Shown here piece after piece: positions 51,291 through 58,832 of a stretch of DNA of 64,000 bases. The notes beneath the pieces were generated by a model. The model was given only the letters and a program-made list of their open reading frames with translations, made no database searches and was not told the origin of the DNA. The translations under genes were made by a program, and so were the position numbers. The stretch comes from Streptomyces hyaluromycini (GTDB lineage Bacteria > Actinomycetota > Actinomycetes > Streptomycetales > Streptomycetaceae): the NCBI RefSeq assembly GCF_002217755.1, contig NZ_BCFL01000024.1, positions 62,001 through 126,000 on the forward strand, written 5' to 3'. Every line of letters starts with the position of its first letter. Position 1 is the stretch's first letter.

Positions 51291-52220
51291 TCAGCGGGTG
51301 CTGCTGCCCTGGTGCAGCTCGGCGACGTAGCCGCCGGGGAACTGCACCATCGCGGTGCCACGGCCGTTGCCGTCGCCGTCGTACGGGCCCCACAGGACCC
51401 GGGCGCCCGCCGCCTCGGCCTTGTGCAGGGTGGCCGTGAGGTCCTCGACCGGGTAGCCGGTGGTCTCCCGTCCGAACGGGTAGGGCAGGTGGCCGTCGGT
51501 GACGCTGACGACCGTGTTGCCGAACGGGGAGCTCAGGGCGATGCGGCGGTAGGTCCTCCCGGGCAGGCCGAGGTCGCCGCCGTCCGCCCTGCGGTCGTCG
51601 GAGACGGTCCGGCCGCCGGTGAACCGCAGGTAGGAGCGGAGGAAGGCGGACACCGAGTCCGGCGTGAGATAGACGCGGTTGTCGGGCACGGACTTCAGGG
51701 GCGGGTACGACGGGGCCTTGGTGTGCCAGTACAGCTGGGCGTCGATCCCGCCCGGGAACTGGACGACCGCGTCCTTCCCGATCGGGTCGTCGAACGGCGC
51801 CACGACGACGTCGGCGCCGCTCTGCCGGGCCAGCCGGACGCCCCGGTCGAAGTCGCTCATGAGCCAGCCGGTGCGTTCGCCGCCGAACGGATAGGGCACG
51901 GGGGTCCTGAAGTCGAAGACGGACAGCGTGCCGACGGGCGAGAGCACCAGTTCCGACTCGGTCTCGCTGGGCGTCGGGGTGACGTCCGTGACGACCTTCG
52001 TGGTGTGGGTGCCGCCGAAGGTGGCCACCCAGCTGTCGGCGAAGGCGTCCTCCTGGCCGGAGGTGACGTACACGTGGGTGGTGTCGTACTGGGGGCCGAC
52101 CGCGGTGGTCGAGGCCCGGACGGCGTTACCGCTTTGGGCCGAGGACGGGGCACCGGAGCCCACCACGCTCAGCGCCAGCAGCAGCGCCGGGAGAGTCCAT
52201 GCCATCGCTTTGCGCTTCAC
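51291..52220 (-). CDS. Secreted VOC (glyoxalase-like) protein
   Basis: A 309-residue protein with a signal peptide (about 1-29) and two tandem VOC/glyoxalase-like halves. Each half contains the PYPFGGERTGWL / PYPFGRETTGYPVEDL motif and a final VQFPGGI or VQFPGGYVAEL strand. The duplication creates a metal-binding cavity in such proteins. It is exported, whereas most VOC enzymes are cytoplasmic. The GTG at 52220 has AAAGGGA upstream. It precedes cydA by 21 bp and may be co-transcribed with it; any link to respiration is inference. Confidence 0.82.
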   Translation of the reverse strand: MKRKAMAWTLPALLLALSVVGSGAPSSAQSGNAVRASTTAVGPQYDTTHVYVTSGQEDAFADSWVATFGGTHTTKVVTDVTPTPSETESELVLSPVGTLSVFDFRTPVPYPFGGERTGWLMSDFDRGVRLARQSGADVVVAPFDDPIGKDAVVQFPGGIDAQLYWHTKAPSYPPLKSVPDNRVYLTPDSVSAFLRSYLRFTGGRTVSDDRRADGGDLGLPGRTYRRIALSSPFGNTVVSVTDGHLPYPFGRETTGYPVEDLTATLHKAEAAGARVLWGPYDGDGNGRGTAMVQFPGGYVAELHQGSSTR

Positions 52221-52329
52221 GCGTGTCCCTTTCTGCCGAAACCCGGTGATCCGGACGGTAGGCGGGGAGGACGGGGGCGATCGTTCCGAGAGCGCCCGGG
52301 GTGCGGTCCCTCAGGGAACAGCCGCGGTG

Positions 52330-53286
52330 TCAGTCCGCCTGGACGGCACCCGCCGCCCGCCGCCACTGCGCCGGCGACATGCCGTACGTCTCGCGGAACG
52401 CCCGGCTGAAGTGGGAGGGGCTGGTGAAGCCCCAGCGGGCGGCCACCGCGGCGATCGACCGGTGGGCGGCGCCGGGCAGGGCCAGCTCCTCGTGGGCCGC
52501 CTCAAGGCGGCGCGCCCGGACCCAGGCGCCCACGGTGGTGCCCTGGCGCTGGAAGAGCCGGTGCAGATAGCGCAGCGAGATGGCGTGCTGGTCGGCGATG
52601 TCCTGCGGGGCGAGTCCGGGTTCGCCGAGCCGGGCCCGGACGGACGCGGTGATCCGCTCCCACAGGGCCGACTCGGGCGGTCCGCCGATCCGCTCCAGGG
52701 CCACGGTCGCGAGGATGTCCACGACGGTACGGGCGAGCTGTTCGCGCCCGGCCGCGGTGACCCGGGTGACCTCGTCGACGAGTCCGTCGAGCAGCGGCAG
52801 CAGCAGGGCCGCCGCGCCCCCTTCGGCCTCGTCCACCGCCGTGGCCGTGAGGGCGTACAACTGCCGTTCCTCCAGGCGCAGCAGGGCGCGGGGCACCATG
52901 AGGATCCGGGCCCGCTGCCGCGCGGGGAGCACGATCCGGAACGGGCGCCGCGCGTCGTGGAAGGCCAGGCCGCCGGGGTGGAGCTCGGCGGTGCGGCCGT
53001 CCTGGAGCAGCAGGGCGGTGCCGGTCAGCTGGCGGCGGACCAGGATGTGGGTGCGGGGATCGGCGGCGGCCGTGCGGCTGCCGCGCAGGATCGTGCCGGG
53101 GCCGAAGTCCTCGGTGGCGATCTGGAGGGCGCCGAGCCGCCGGGCGGCCAGTTCGCCGGTCCACGGGCGGTCGCGGTCCACGGTGACCTCGACGTCCACG
53201 AAGGTCCGGGAGAGGACGCGCTGCCAGGCGTCGAGCCGGTCGCCGGGTGCCAGGTCCCGGGTGGCGCAGGACACCGCGGTCAGCAC
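52330..53286 (-). CDS. AraC family transcriptional regulator
   Basis: 318 residues. An N-terminal AraC-binding-like sensing domain (cupin-type, TELHPGGLAFHDARRPFRIVLP region) precedes a double HTH: DIADQHAISLRYLHRLFQRQGTTVGAWV and SIAAVAARWGFTSPSHFSRAFRETYGMSPAQWRR. The GTG at 53286 overlaps the upstream AraC stop by 7 bp; no strong ribosome site is seen. It is the second of two related regulators translated together, suggesting gene duplication. Its target is unknown. Confidence 0.8.
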   Translation of the reverse strand: MLTAVSCATRDLAPGDRLDAWQRVLSRTFVDVEVTVDRDRPWTGELAARRLGALQIATEDFGPGTILRGSRTAAADPRTHILVRRQLTGTALLLQDGRTAELHPGGLAFHDARRPFRIVLPARQRARILMVPRALLRLEERQLYALTATAVDEAEGGAAALLLPLLDGLVDEVTRVTAAGREQLARTVVDILATVALERIGGPPESALWERITASVRARLGEPGLAPQDIADQHAISLRYLHRLFQRQGTTVGAWVRARRLEAAHEELALPGAAHRSIAAVAARWGFTSPSHFSRAFRETYGMSPAQWRRAAGAVQAD

Positions 53287-54308
53287 GGCGGGCCGTCCGT
53301 CCGCACCCGGTCCAGCCAGTCCGTCGGGGACAGCCCGAAGGAGCTGCGGAAGGCCTTGCCGAACCCGGCCGCGCCGGTGAACCCCCAGCGCCGGGCGACC
53401 TGGCCCAGGCTGACCGAGCCCGGGGGCCGCGCGGCGAGTTCCCGGCGGCACTCGCGCAGCCGCAGGTCGCGGATCCACTGGCACACGGTGGTGCCCTCGG
53501 CCTGGAACAGCCGGTGCAGATAGCGCACCGAGATGCCGTGCACCCGGGCGATGGCGGTCGGGGTCAGCCCGGGGTCCGACAGGTGCCAGCGGATGTACGT
53601 CCTGATGCGCAGCAGCAGCACGCCGTCGGCGCCCGGCAGGTCGGCGGGGTCCGCCCCGAGCTGGTCCGCCGCCGTGGCCGCCACCAGGTCGATGACGCTC
53701 TCGGCCAGCCGCTCGGCCGTCGGTGTGGTGTACGACGCGGAGGTGTCCGCCAGCCGTTCCAGCAGCGGCCCGAGCAGGGCGGGGAGCCCGTCGCGCGGGT
53801 GTATCGCGCGGCCGGTGAGCTGCCGTACGTCGGCCTCCGGGAGCTCCAGCAGCGGGCGCGGGACGGCGAAGATCTTCATCCGGAAGCGGTCAGGGAAGGT
53901 GGTGCGGAAGGGCCGGAGAGTCTCGAAGAACCCGATGTCGCCGGTCCGCAACTCGGTGCTGCGGCCGTCCTGTTCGACCCGGGCGCGGCCGGTGCTCTGG
54001 ACGGCCACGAAGATCTCCCGGCCGTCGCCGCGGGCGATGAACCTCGGCGCCCGGTGGACCCGGCCGGGGTCCGCCTCCACCGTGGTGATCCGCAGGTCCC
54101 CGAGGCGGTCGGTGCGCAGGGTGGCGTCGTAGGTGCGGCCCTCGGCGGCGATGTCCATCCCCACCAGGGTGTCGAACACGGCGTCGTGCCAGTACTCCAG
54201 GCTCTCGTCCGGCGGAACCGAGCGCGTGGTCAGCACCCTGGTCCGTTCACTCGCCGTGCCGGTCGGAGGCCGGCGTCTCTCCTCGTAGGAGCCGATCGCG
54301 GTTGCCAT
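53280..54308 (-). CDS. AraC family transcriptional regulator
   Basis: 342 residues, organised as the next gene: an AraC-binding-like domain (RGDGREIFVAVQSTGRARVEQDG, FRTTFPDRFRMKIFAVPRPLLELP) and a C-terminal double HTH ending WGFTGAAGFGKAFRSSFGLSPTDWLDRV. The ATG at 54308 has GAGG 10 bases upstream. It is followed at once by the paralogous AraC gene and preceded by the HSL-like hydrolase in the same orientation. The pair probably responds to a small molecule and may act on the hydrolase or on the divergent LAL region. Confidence 0.85.
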   Translation of the reverse strand: MATAIGSYEERRRPPTGTASERTRVLTTRSVPPDESLEYWHDAVFDTLVGMDIAAEGRTYDATLRTDRLGDLRITTVEADPGRVHRAPRFIARGDGREIFVAVQSTGRARVEQDGRSTELRTGDIGFFETLRPFRTTFPDRFRMKIFAVPRPLLELPEADVRQLTGRAIHPRDGLPALLGPLLERLADTSASYTTPTAERLAESVIDLVAATAADQLGADPADLPGADGVLLLRIRTYIRWHLSDPGLTPTAIARVHGISVRYLHRLFQAEGTTVCQWIRDLRLRECRRELAARPPGSVSLGQVARRWGFTGAAGFGKAFRSSFGLSPTDWLDRVRTDGPPC

Positions 54309-54381
54309 GCCGTCAGCCTCGCCGGGCGACCGGTACCGGCGCATCAGTCGGCCGACTGGTCCTCGGCCGGTGCCGTGCCCG

Positions 54382-55347
54382 TCACCGCAGGCGGGCCCGG
54401 AGAAAGGCACAACCGGTCAGCAGCGCCGCCCGGGTGGGCGCGCTGTCGGCGAGGGCGTGCAGCGCCACGAAGTCGTGGATGGTCCCGAGGAACCGCACAG
54501 ACAGCGCGTCGACGCCGGCCTCGGACAGCCGCCGCGCGTACTGCTCGCCCTCGTCGCGGGCCACGTCCGCCTCGGCGGTGACGACCAGGGCCGGCGGCAG
54601 CCCCGCCAGCTCCTCCGGGCGGGCCCGCAGCGGAGCCGCGGTGGGCTCACTGCGGCGGGCCGGGTCGGCGACGTACCGCTGCCAGTAGGCGCGCAGCGCC
54701 CGGCGGGTGAGCAGGTAGCCGGTGGCGAACTGGTGTTGCGAGGGGCTGTCGCAGCGGGCGTCGGTGAGCGGGTAGTAGAGCAGTTGCGCGCTGATCCGCG
54801 GCCCGTGCCGTGTCTTCGCCAGCATGGTCACGGCGGCCGCCAGCGTGGCACCGGCGCAGTCGCCGGCCACCGCCAGCCGGCCGGGGTCCAGCGCGAGCGC
54901 GTCGGCCTGGGTGACCGCCCAGGCCAGCAGGGCGTAGCACTCCTCCAGCGCCACCGGGTAGCGGGCCTCGGGGGCGCGGCTGTACTCGGGGACGACGGCG
55001 CACACGCCGGCGCCGGTGACGAGTTCGCTGATGAGCCGGGCGTGGGTCTGGGCGTCGCCGAACGCCCACCGGCCGCCGTGCAGGTACAGCAGGGCCGGAA
55101 GCGGGCCCCGCGCCCCGGCCGGGCGTACGGTCCAGAAGCCGAGCAGCCGCGCCGGGCCGACCGGTGCCACGCGGAAGACCGCGTCCACGTCGAAGTCCTC
55201 GAAGCGGTCGGCCTGGGTCTCCCGCAGCGCCTGCCGCGCCGCGTCCGGGCCGAGGTCGTCGAGGGCGGGGGGCACGGCGGCGGCGCTGACCAGGCGCTGC
55301 ACCACGGGGTCGAGGACGACGGCCGCCCCCGGTCCTGCGGATGTCAT
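54382..55347 (-). CDS. HSL-like alpha/beta hydrolase with Cys in place of nucleophile Ser
   Basis: A 321-residue HSL-family fold. The sequence aligns along its length with the esterase at 29457-30428 (HQFATGY, PLRARPEELAGLPPAL, GEADV-like VTAEADVARDEG, GTIHDFVALHAL). Here the nucleophile motif is GDCAG (Cys164) instead of GDSVG, and the oxyanion motif is HGGRW. The codon is TGC, so this is no simple misreading. The Ser-to-Cys change usually abolishes or alters esterase activity. The ATG at 55347 has GGAGGAG upstream. It may be a pseudo-enzyme or a thiol-based enzyme. Confidence 0.88.
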   Translation of the reverse strand: MTSAGPGAAVVLDPVVQRLVSAAAVPPALDDLGPDAARQALRETQADRFEDFDVDAVFRVAPVGPARLLGFWTVRPAGARGPLPALLYLHGGRWAFGDAQTHARLISELVTGAGVCAVVPEYSRAPEARYPVALEECYALLAWAVTQADALALDPGRLAVAGDCAGATLAAAVTMLAKTRHGPRISAQLLYYPLTDARCDSPSQHQFATGYLLTRRALRAYWQRYVADPARRSEPTAAPLRARPEELAGLPPALVVTAEADVARDEGEQYARRLSEAGVDALSVRFLGTIHDFVALHALADSAPTRAALLTGCAFLRARLR

Positions 55348-55378
55348 GGGCGCTCCTCCGGCCGACCCTCGGGCGCCC

Positions 55379-58300
55379 TCACCGGCCCTGTACCAGGTCA
55401 CGGAGCTGATGGCGGCTGCTGATGCCGAGCTTGGGATACACGTTGTACAGGTGCGAGCCGACAGTGCGCGGCGAGAGGAAGAGCCGCTCGCCGATCTCCC
55501 GGTTGGACAGGCCGCGCGCGGCCAGCTGGACGATCTGTCGCTGCTGCGCGGTCAGTTGCTCCAGGGGAGCCGTGCCCGCCGGGGCGGGGGCCGCGCCGCT
55601 CGCGCGCAGTTCGCTGCCGGCGGCGGCCGCGAGGGTACCGGCACCGAGGCGTTCGGCGGTCTCCAGGACCGTGGTCAGCTGCTGGCGCGCCTCCAGGGTA
55701 CGGCGGCAACGGCGCAGCCAGATGGCGTAGTTGAGGCGGACGTGCGCGCACTCCCAGGGCCAGCGGTTCGCCCCGTGGTTGACGAGCGCGAGCTGGAAGT
55801 GCTGCTCGGCCTCGCCGTCCGGGCCGACCAGGGCGGTGGCGTGGTGCAGCAGCAGCGTCATCCGGGTGCTCGGGCGGTCCCCCTGCTCCGCCGCGACCCG
55901 TTCCAGGATCGGCAGCGCCTCGGCCGACCGGCCGGTGCGCTGGGCGGTGACGGCGAGTTCGGCGACCGCCCGCGCGGACAGGAAGGGGTGCAGGGGCGAG
56001 CCGTCGGCGGTGAACAGGCCGCTCAGCTGCCGCCAGGCGTCCTCGATGTCCCCGCGGGTGAAGGAGGCGAGTCCGCGGGCGCGCAGCAGCCGGGCATGGG
56101 TGGCCCGGTTCTCGTCCAGGCAGACGGCCCGCCACACGGAGGGGGTGAACCAGGGCTCCGGCGGCAGGGTGCCGCGCAGCGCCCGTACGGTCAGCGCCTG
56201 CGTCTCCAGATCGGCCCGCAGGCGCGGCAGGCGCAGCACCTCGGCCTCCGTCAGGGCGTCCTCGATCACGCTGCCGGCCTCGGCGAACCGCCCGGTGGCC
56301 AGAAGGGTGTCCACGAGCGGAAGCACCGACCAGCCGCGCAGCCCGAAGGCACGGGCGCCGCGCAGCCGCTCGTCGGCCGTCCGCGACTGCCCCAGATCCA
56401 CGTCCGCCTCGTCCGCCTGGTGAGCGACCGCGGCAAGAACCGCGCGGGCGGCGGGGTCGCCGGGCGGGGCGTTGTGGGGGTGACCGGGAGCGGGGGGAAT
56501 GCCGGGCGGGTCGTTGTGGAGGTGACCGGGTGCAGGGGGAATGCCGGGCGGGTCGTTGTGGAGGTGACCGGGAGCGGGGGGAATGCCGGGCGGGGCGTTG
56601 TGGAGGTGACCGGGAGCGGGGGGAATGCCGGGCAGGGCGTTGTACTGGCGGCCGGGGCCGGGCGGGGGGCCGGGGAGCCGATCGGGGGCGGGCGGCGCGC
56701 TGTGCGGGGCGCCGCGGCCGAGGCCGGGCGGGGCGCCGGTGGCGGAGTGTGGCCGGGTGACCGCGGTGACCAGTGCGGCCAGGGCTCGCCGGGTGTGGGG
56801 GGTGTCCAGGCGGGCCAGTGGTCCGGTCGTGGCGGGCCGCCACTGTCCGGACGCGTCGGCCTGCCGGGCCCGGTCGAGCAGCGCGGGCAGGGCCGCCGTG
56901 TGCTCCGGCAGCCCGGACTGGGCGGCGATGCCCGCCGCCAGGCCGGCGAGGGCGAGCGCGAGAGACCGGTCGACGACGGGAAAGTGCTCCGAGGCGTCCG
57001 CCACCAGCTCGAAGGCCTCGCGCTGGGCGGACTCGTGGGAGAGCGCGGAGGCCAGTGCGCCGGCCGCGGCGCAGACGTACTCCGGCTCGGTCCCTTCCCG
57101 GACGAGCCGTTCGTACAGCTCGCGGACCCAGCCGGGGTCGCCCGCAGCGTGGGCCGCGGTCAGCGCCTCGGCCAGCCGGCGGGCGCGTTCCGGCGGCCCC
57201 GGGCTGAGCCGGGCCGCCTGTTCCAGGGCGCGTGCGGCCTCCACCGCGTCCCCGCGCCGCCAGGCGGAGGCCTCCAGGGCGGCGGCGACGAACGCGTTGG
57301 CGCCCACGGTGGCGGCGGCCAGGTGCCGGGCCCTGGCCTCGGGCTGCACGGCGACCCTGGCGAGCTCCCGGTGGGCCTGCTGGCGCTCGCCGGCCGGGCG
57401 CCCGAGGTAGGCGGCCGAGCGGGCCAGCGGATGCCGGAAGTCGAACCGGTCCTCGGCCAGCGCGATCAGCCCGGCCGCCTCCGCCGGCGCCCACACCGCC
57501 AGGTCGCCGGTGCCGAGGGCGGCCATGACCGCGGCGACGGTCCCGCCGGGTCCCGCGGCCGCCGCGTACAGCAGGGCCCGGCGGGTCTCGGCGGGAAGCG
57601 CGTCGACCCGTACGCCGAAGACGTGCGCCACGGGCGTGTGCCGCACCGCTTTGGCGGGGCCCGGTGCGCCGCGACCCAGTTCCACGAGGGCCAGCGGGTT
57701 GCCCTCGGCCTCGGCCAGGATCTCCAGCCGGTGCCGGCCGGTGGGCGCCGCCGGCTGCCGGTCGAGGAGGGCCGCGGCCGCGGTGCCGCTCAGCGGGCCC
57801 AGCCGCAGGGTCTCGGTACCGGGCGGCGGACCGGGCAGGGCCGCCTCGTGGCGTGCGGCGAGCAGCACCGTCACCGCACGGCCGGCCAGCTGCCGGACCG
57901 CGGCGAACAGCGCCTCCGGGAAGGCCCGCCCGCACAGGTCGGCGTCGTCCACGCACACCAGCACCGGGCCGGACCCGGCGAGCCGGTCCAGCAGCGCCGT
58001 CAGCGCCGCGTGCAGCTCGGCCTCGTCCGCCGGGCCGTCCGCTCCCGGTACGGCGGTCAGCGCCCGTTGCGGGGCGGCGGGCAGGGCGGCCGGTTCGTCC
58101 CGTACCAGTGGCGTCAGCAGCTGGTGCAGACAGGCGTGCGCGTCCCGCGGGTCCTCGGCCCAGCCCTGCGCGGCCAGCACCAGCACGCCGTCGGCGGCGG
58201 CCCGGTCCCGGACGTGCCGGAGCAGTGTCGTACGCCCGATCCCCTCCTCGCCCAGGAGCAGCAGGGTCTGGGGAGTGCCGGGCTCGCGCGTCACGCACCG

Positions 58301-58384
58301 CAGAATCCGCTCGATCTCGCCGTCCCGGCCCAGGACGGTGGCCTCGTCGCCGATCGTGGACTGCTGGGATGGGTGGACCGTCAT
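55379..58384 (-). CDS. LAL-type LuxR regulator with variable Pro/Gly/His repeat
   Basis: A 1001-residue large ATP-binding LuxR regulator. The N-terminal AAA-like domain has GEEGIGRT (45-52), where the Walker A Lys is Arg51, and VLVCVDDAD as Walker B. A TPR-like helical middle follows. The C-terminal LuxR HTH reads LTAQQRQIVQLAARGLSNREIGERLFLSPRTVGSHL. Between about residues 582 and 642 a 14-residue PPGIPPAPGHLHND-type unit is repeated four to five times. The ATG at 58384 is preferred (GGGGAGT 7 bases upstream). It is divergent from a second LAL gene across a 25 bp tandem array. Confidence 0.88.
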   Translation of the reverse strand: MTVHPSQQSTIGDEATVLGRDGEIERILRCVTREPGTPQTLLLLGEEGIGRTTLLRHVRDRAAADGVLVLAAQGWAEDPRDAHACLHQLLTPLVRDEPAALPAAPQRALTAVPGADGPADEAELHAALTALLDRLAGSGPVLVCVDDADLCGRAFPEALFAAVRQLAGRAVTVLLAARHEAALPGPPPGTETLRLGPLSGTAAAALLDRQPAAPTGRHRLEILAEAEGNPLALVELGRGAPGPAKAVRHTPVAHVFGVRVDALPAETRRALLYAAAAGPGGTVAAVMAALGTGDLAVWAPAEAAGLIALAEDRFDFRHPLARSAAYLGRPAGERQQAHRELARVAVQPEARARHLAAATVGANAFVAAALEASAWRRGDAVEAARALEQAARLSPGPPERARRLAEALTAAHAAGDPGWVRELYERLVREGTEPEYVCAAAGALASALSHESAQREAFELVADASEHFPVVDRSLALALAGLAAGIAAQSGLPEHTAALPALLDRARQADASGQWRPATTGPLARLDTPHTRRALAALVTAVTRPHSATGAPPGLGRGAPHSAPPAPDRLPGPPPGPGRQYNALPGIPPAPGHLHNAPPGIPPAPGHLHNDPPGIPPAPGHLHNDPPGIPPAPGHPHNAPPGDPAARAVLAAVAHQADEADVDLGQSRTADERLRGARAFGLRGWSVLPLVDTLLATGRFAEAGSVIEDALTEAEVLRLPRLRADLETQALTVRALRGTLPPEPWFTPSVWRAVCLDENRATHARLLRARGLASFTRGDIEDAWRQLSGLFTADGSPLHPFLSARAVAELAVTAQRTGRSAEALPILERVAAEQGDRPSTRMTLLLHHATALVGPDGEAEQHFQLALVNHGANRWPWECAHVRLNYAIWLRRCRRTLEARQQLTTVLETAERLGAGTLAAAAGSELRASGAAPAPAGTAPLEQLTAQQRQIVQLAARGLSNREIGERLFLSPRTVGSHLYNVYPKLGISSRHQLRDLVQGR
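56460..56645 (-). repeat. 42 bp in-frame tandem repeat inside LAL gene
   Basis: Copies begin with AATGCCGGGC at 56498, 56540, 56582 and 56624, exactly 42 bp apart, with a partial first copy from 56460. They differ by few bases. The unit is divisible by three, so copy-number change keeps the frame. Confidence 0.93.
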
Positions 58385-58832
58385 GCACATACTCCCCGGG
58401 CGGTGCGCGTCTTCCCTGGCCGGGGCCATCATCGCGGCGACCGGGGAGACGCGCTTCTGTCACCTGACCAGTCACGACCAGCCACCCGCGCCTGCGGCCC
58501 GGTCGGTCCGCGCGGGGTGCTGTCCCGTCGGTGCGCGCCGGGTGCTGTCCCGTCGGTGCGCGTGCGCTGCGGTCCCGTCGCTCCACCGCGGTTCCGGTCC
58601 CGTCGGTGCGCGTGCGCTGCGGTCCCGGCGGTCCGCCGCGGCCCCGGTCCCGTCGGTCCACCGCGGCCCCGATCCCGTCGCTCCACCGCGGCCCCGATCC
58701 CGTCGCTCCACCGCGGCCCCGATCCCGTCGCTCCACCGCGGCCCCGATCCCGTCGGCGGGCCGGTGGTTCCCGTTCTGTCGTCGGCCGCTGGCAGGATTG
58801 CCGTATCAGCGGCTCGACGACAAGGACGGTTC
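58385..58832. repeat. Divergent LAL promoter region with 25 bp tandem array
   Basis: Between the two LAL genes lies a strictly 25 bp phased array. CCCGTCG (one copy CCCGGCG) starts at 58524, 58549, 58574, 58599, 58624, 58649, 58674, 58699, 58724 and 58749, with a related copy before. The consensus unit is GATCCCGTCGCTCCACCGCGGCCCC, most exact at the right end. Promoters for both genes must flank or lie within it. The remaining sequence (58385-58500) has no recognised gene. Confidence 0.9.

Noticed and set aside
51271..52329. Search for a Rex (redox) operator upstream of cydA and the VOC gene
   Set aside because: No TGTGAA-type palindrome was visible in either spacer.
56460..56645. 42 bp repeats considered as CRISPR or integron sites
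   Set aside because: They are contiguous, in frame inside a large regulator gene, and have no spacer sequences.
58499..58757. Tandem array considered as a CRISPR
   Set aside because: Units are contiguous with no unique spacers and there are no cas genes; it is a simple tandem repeat.
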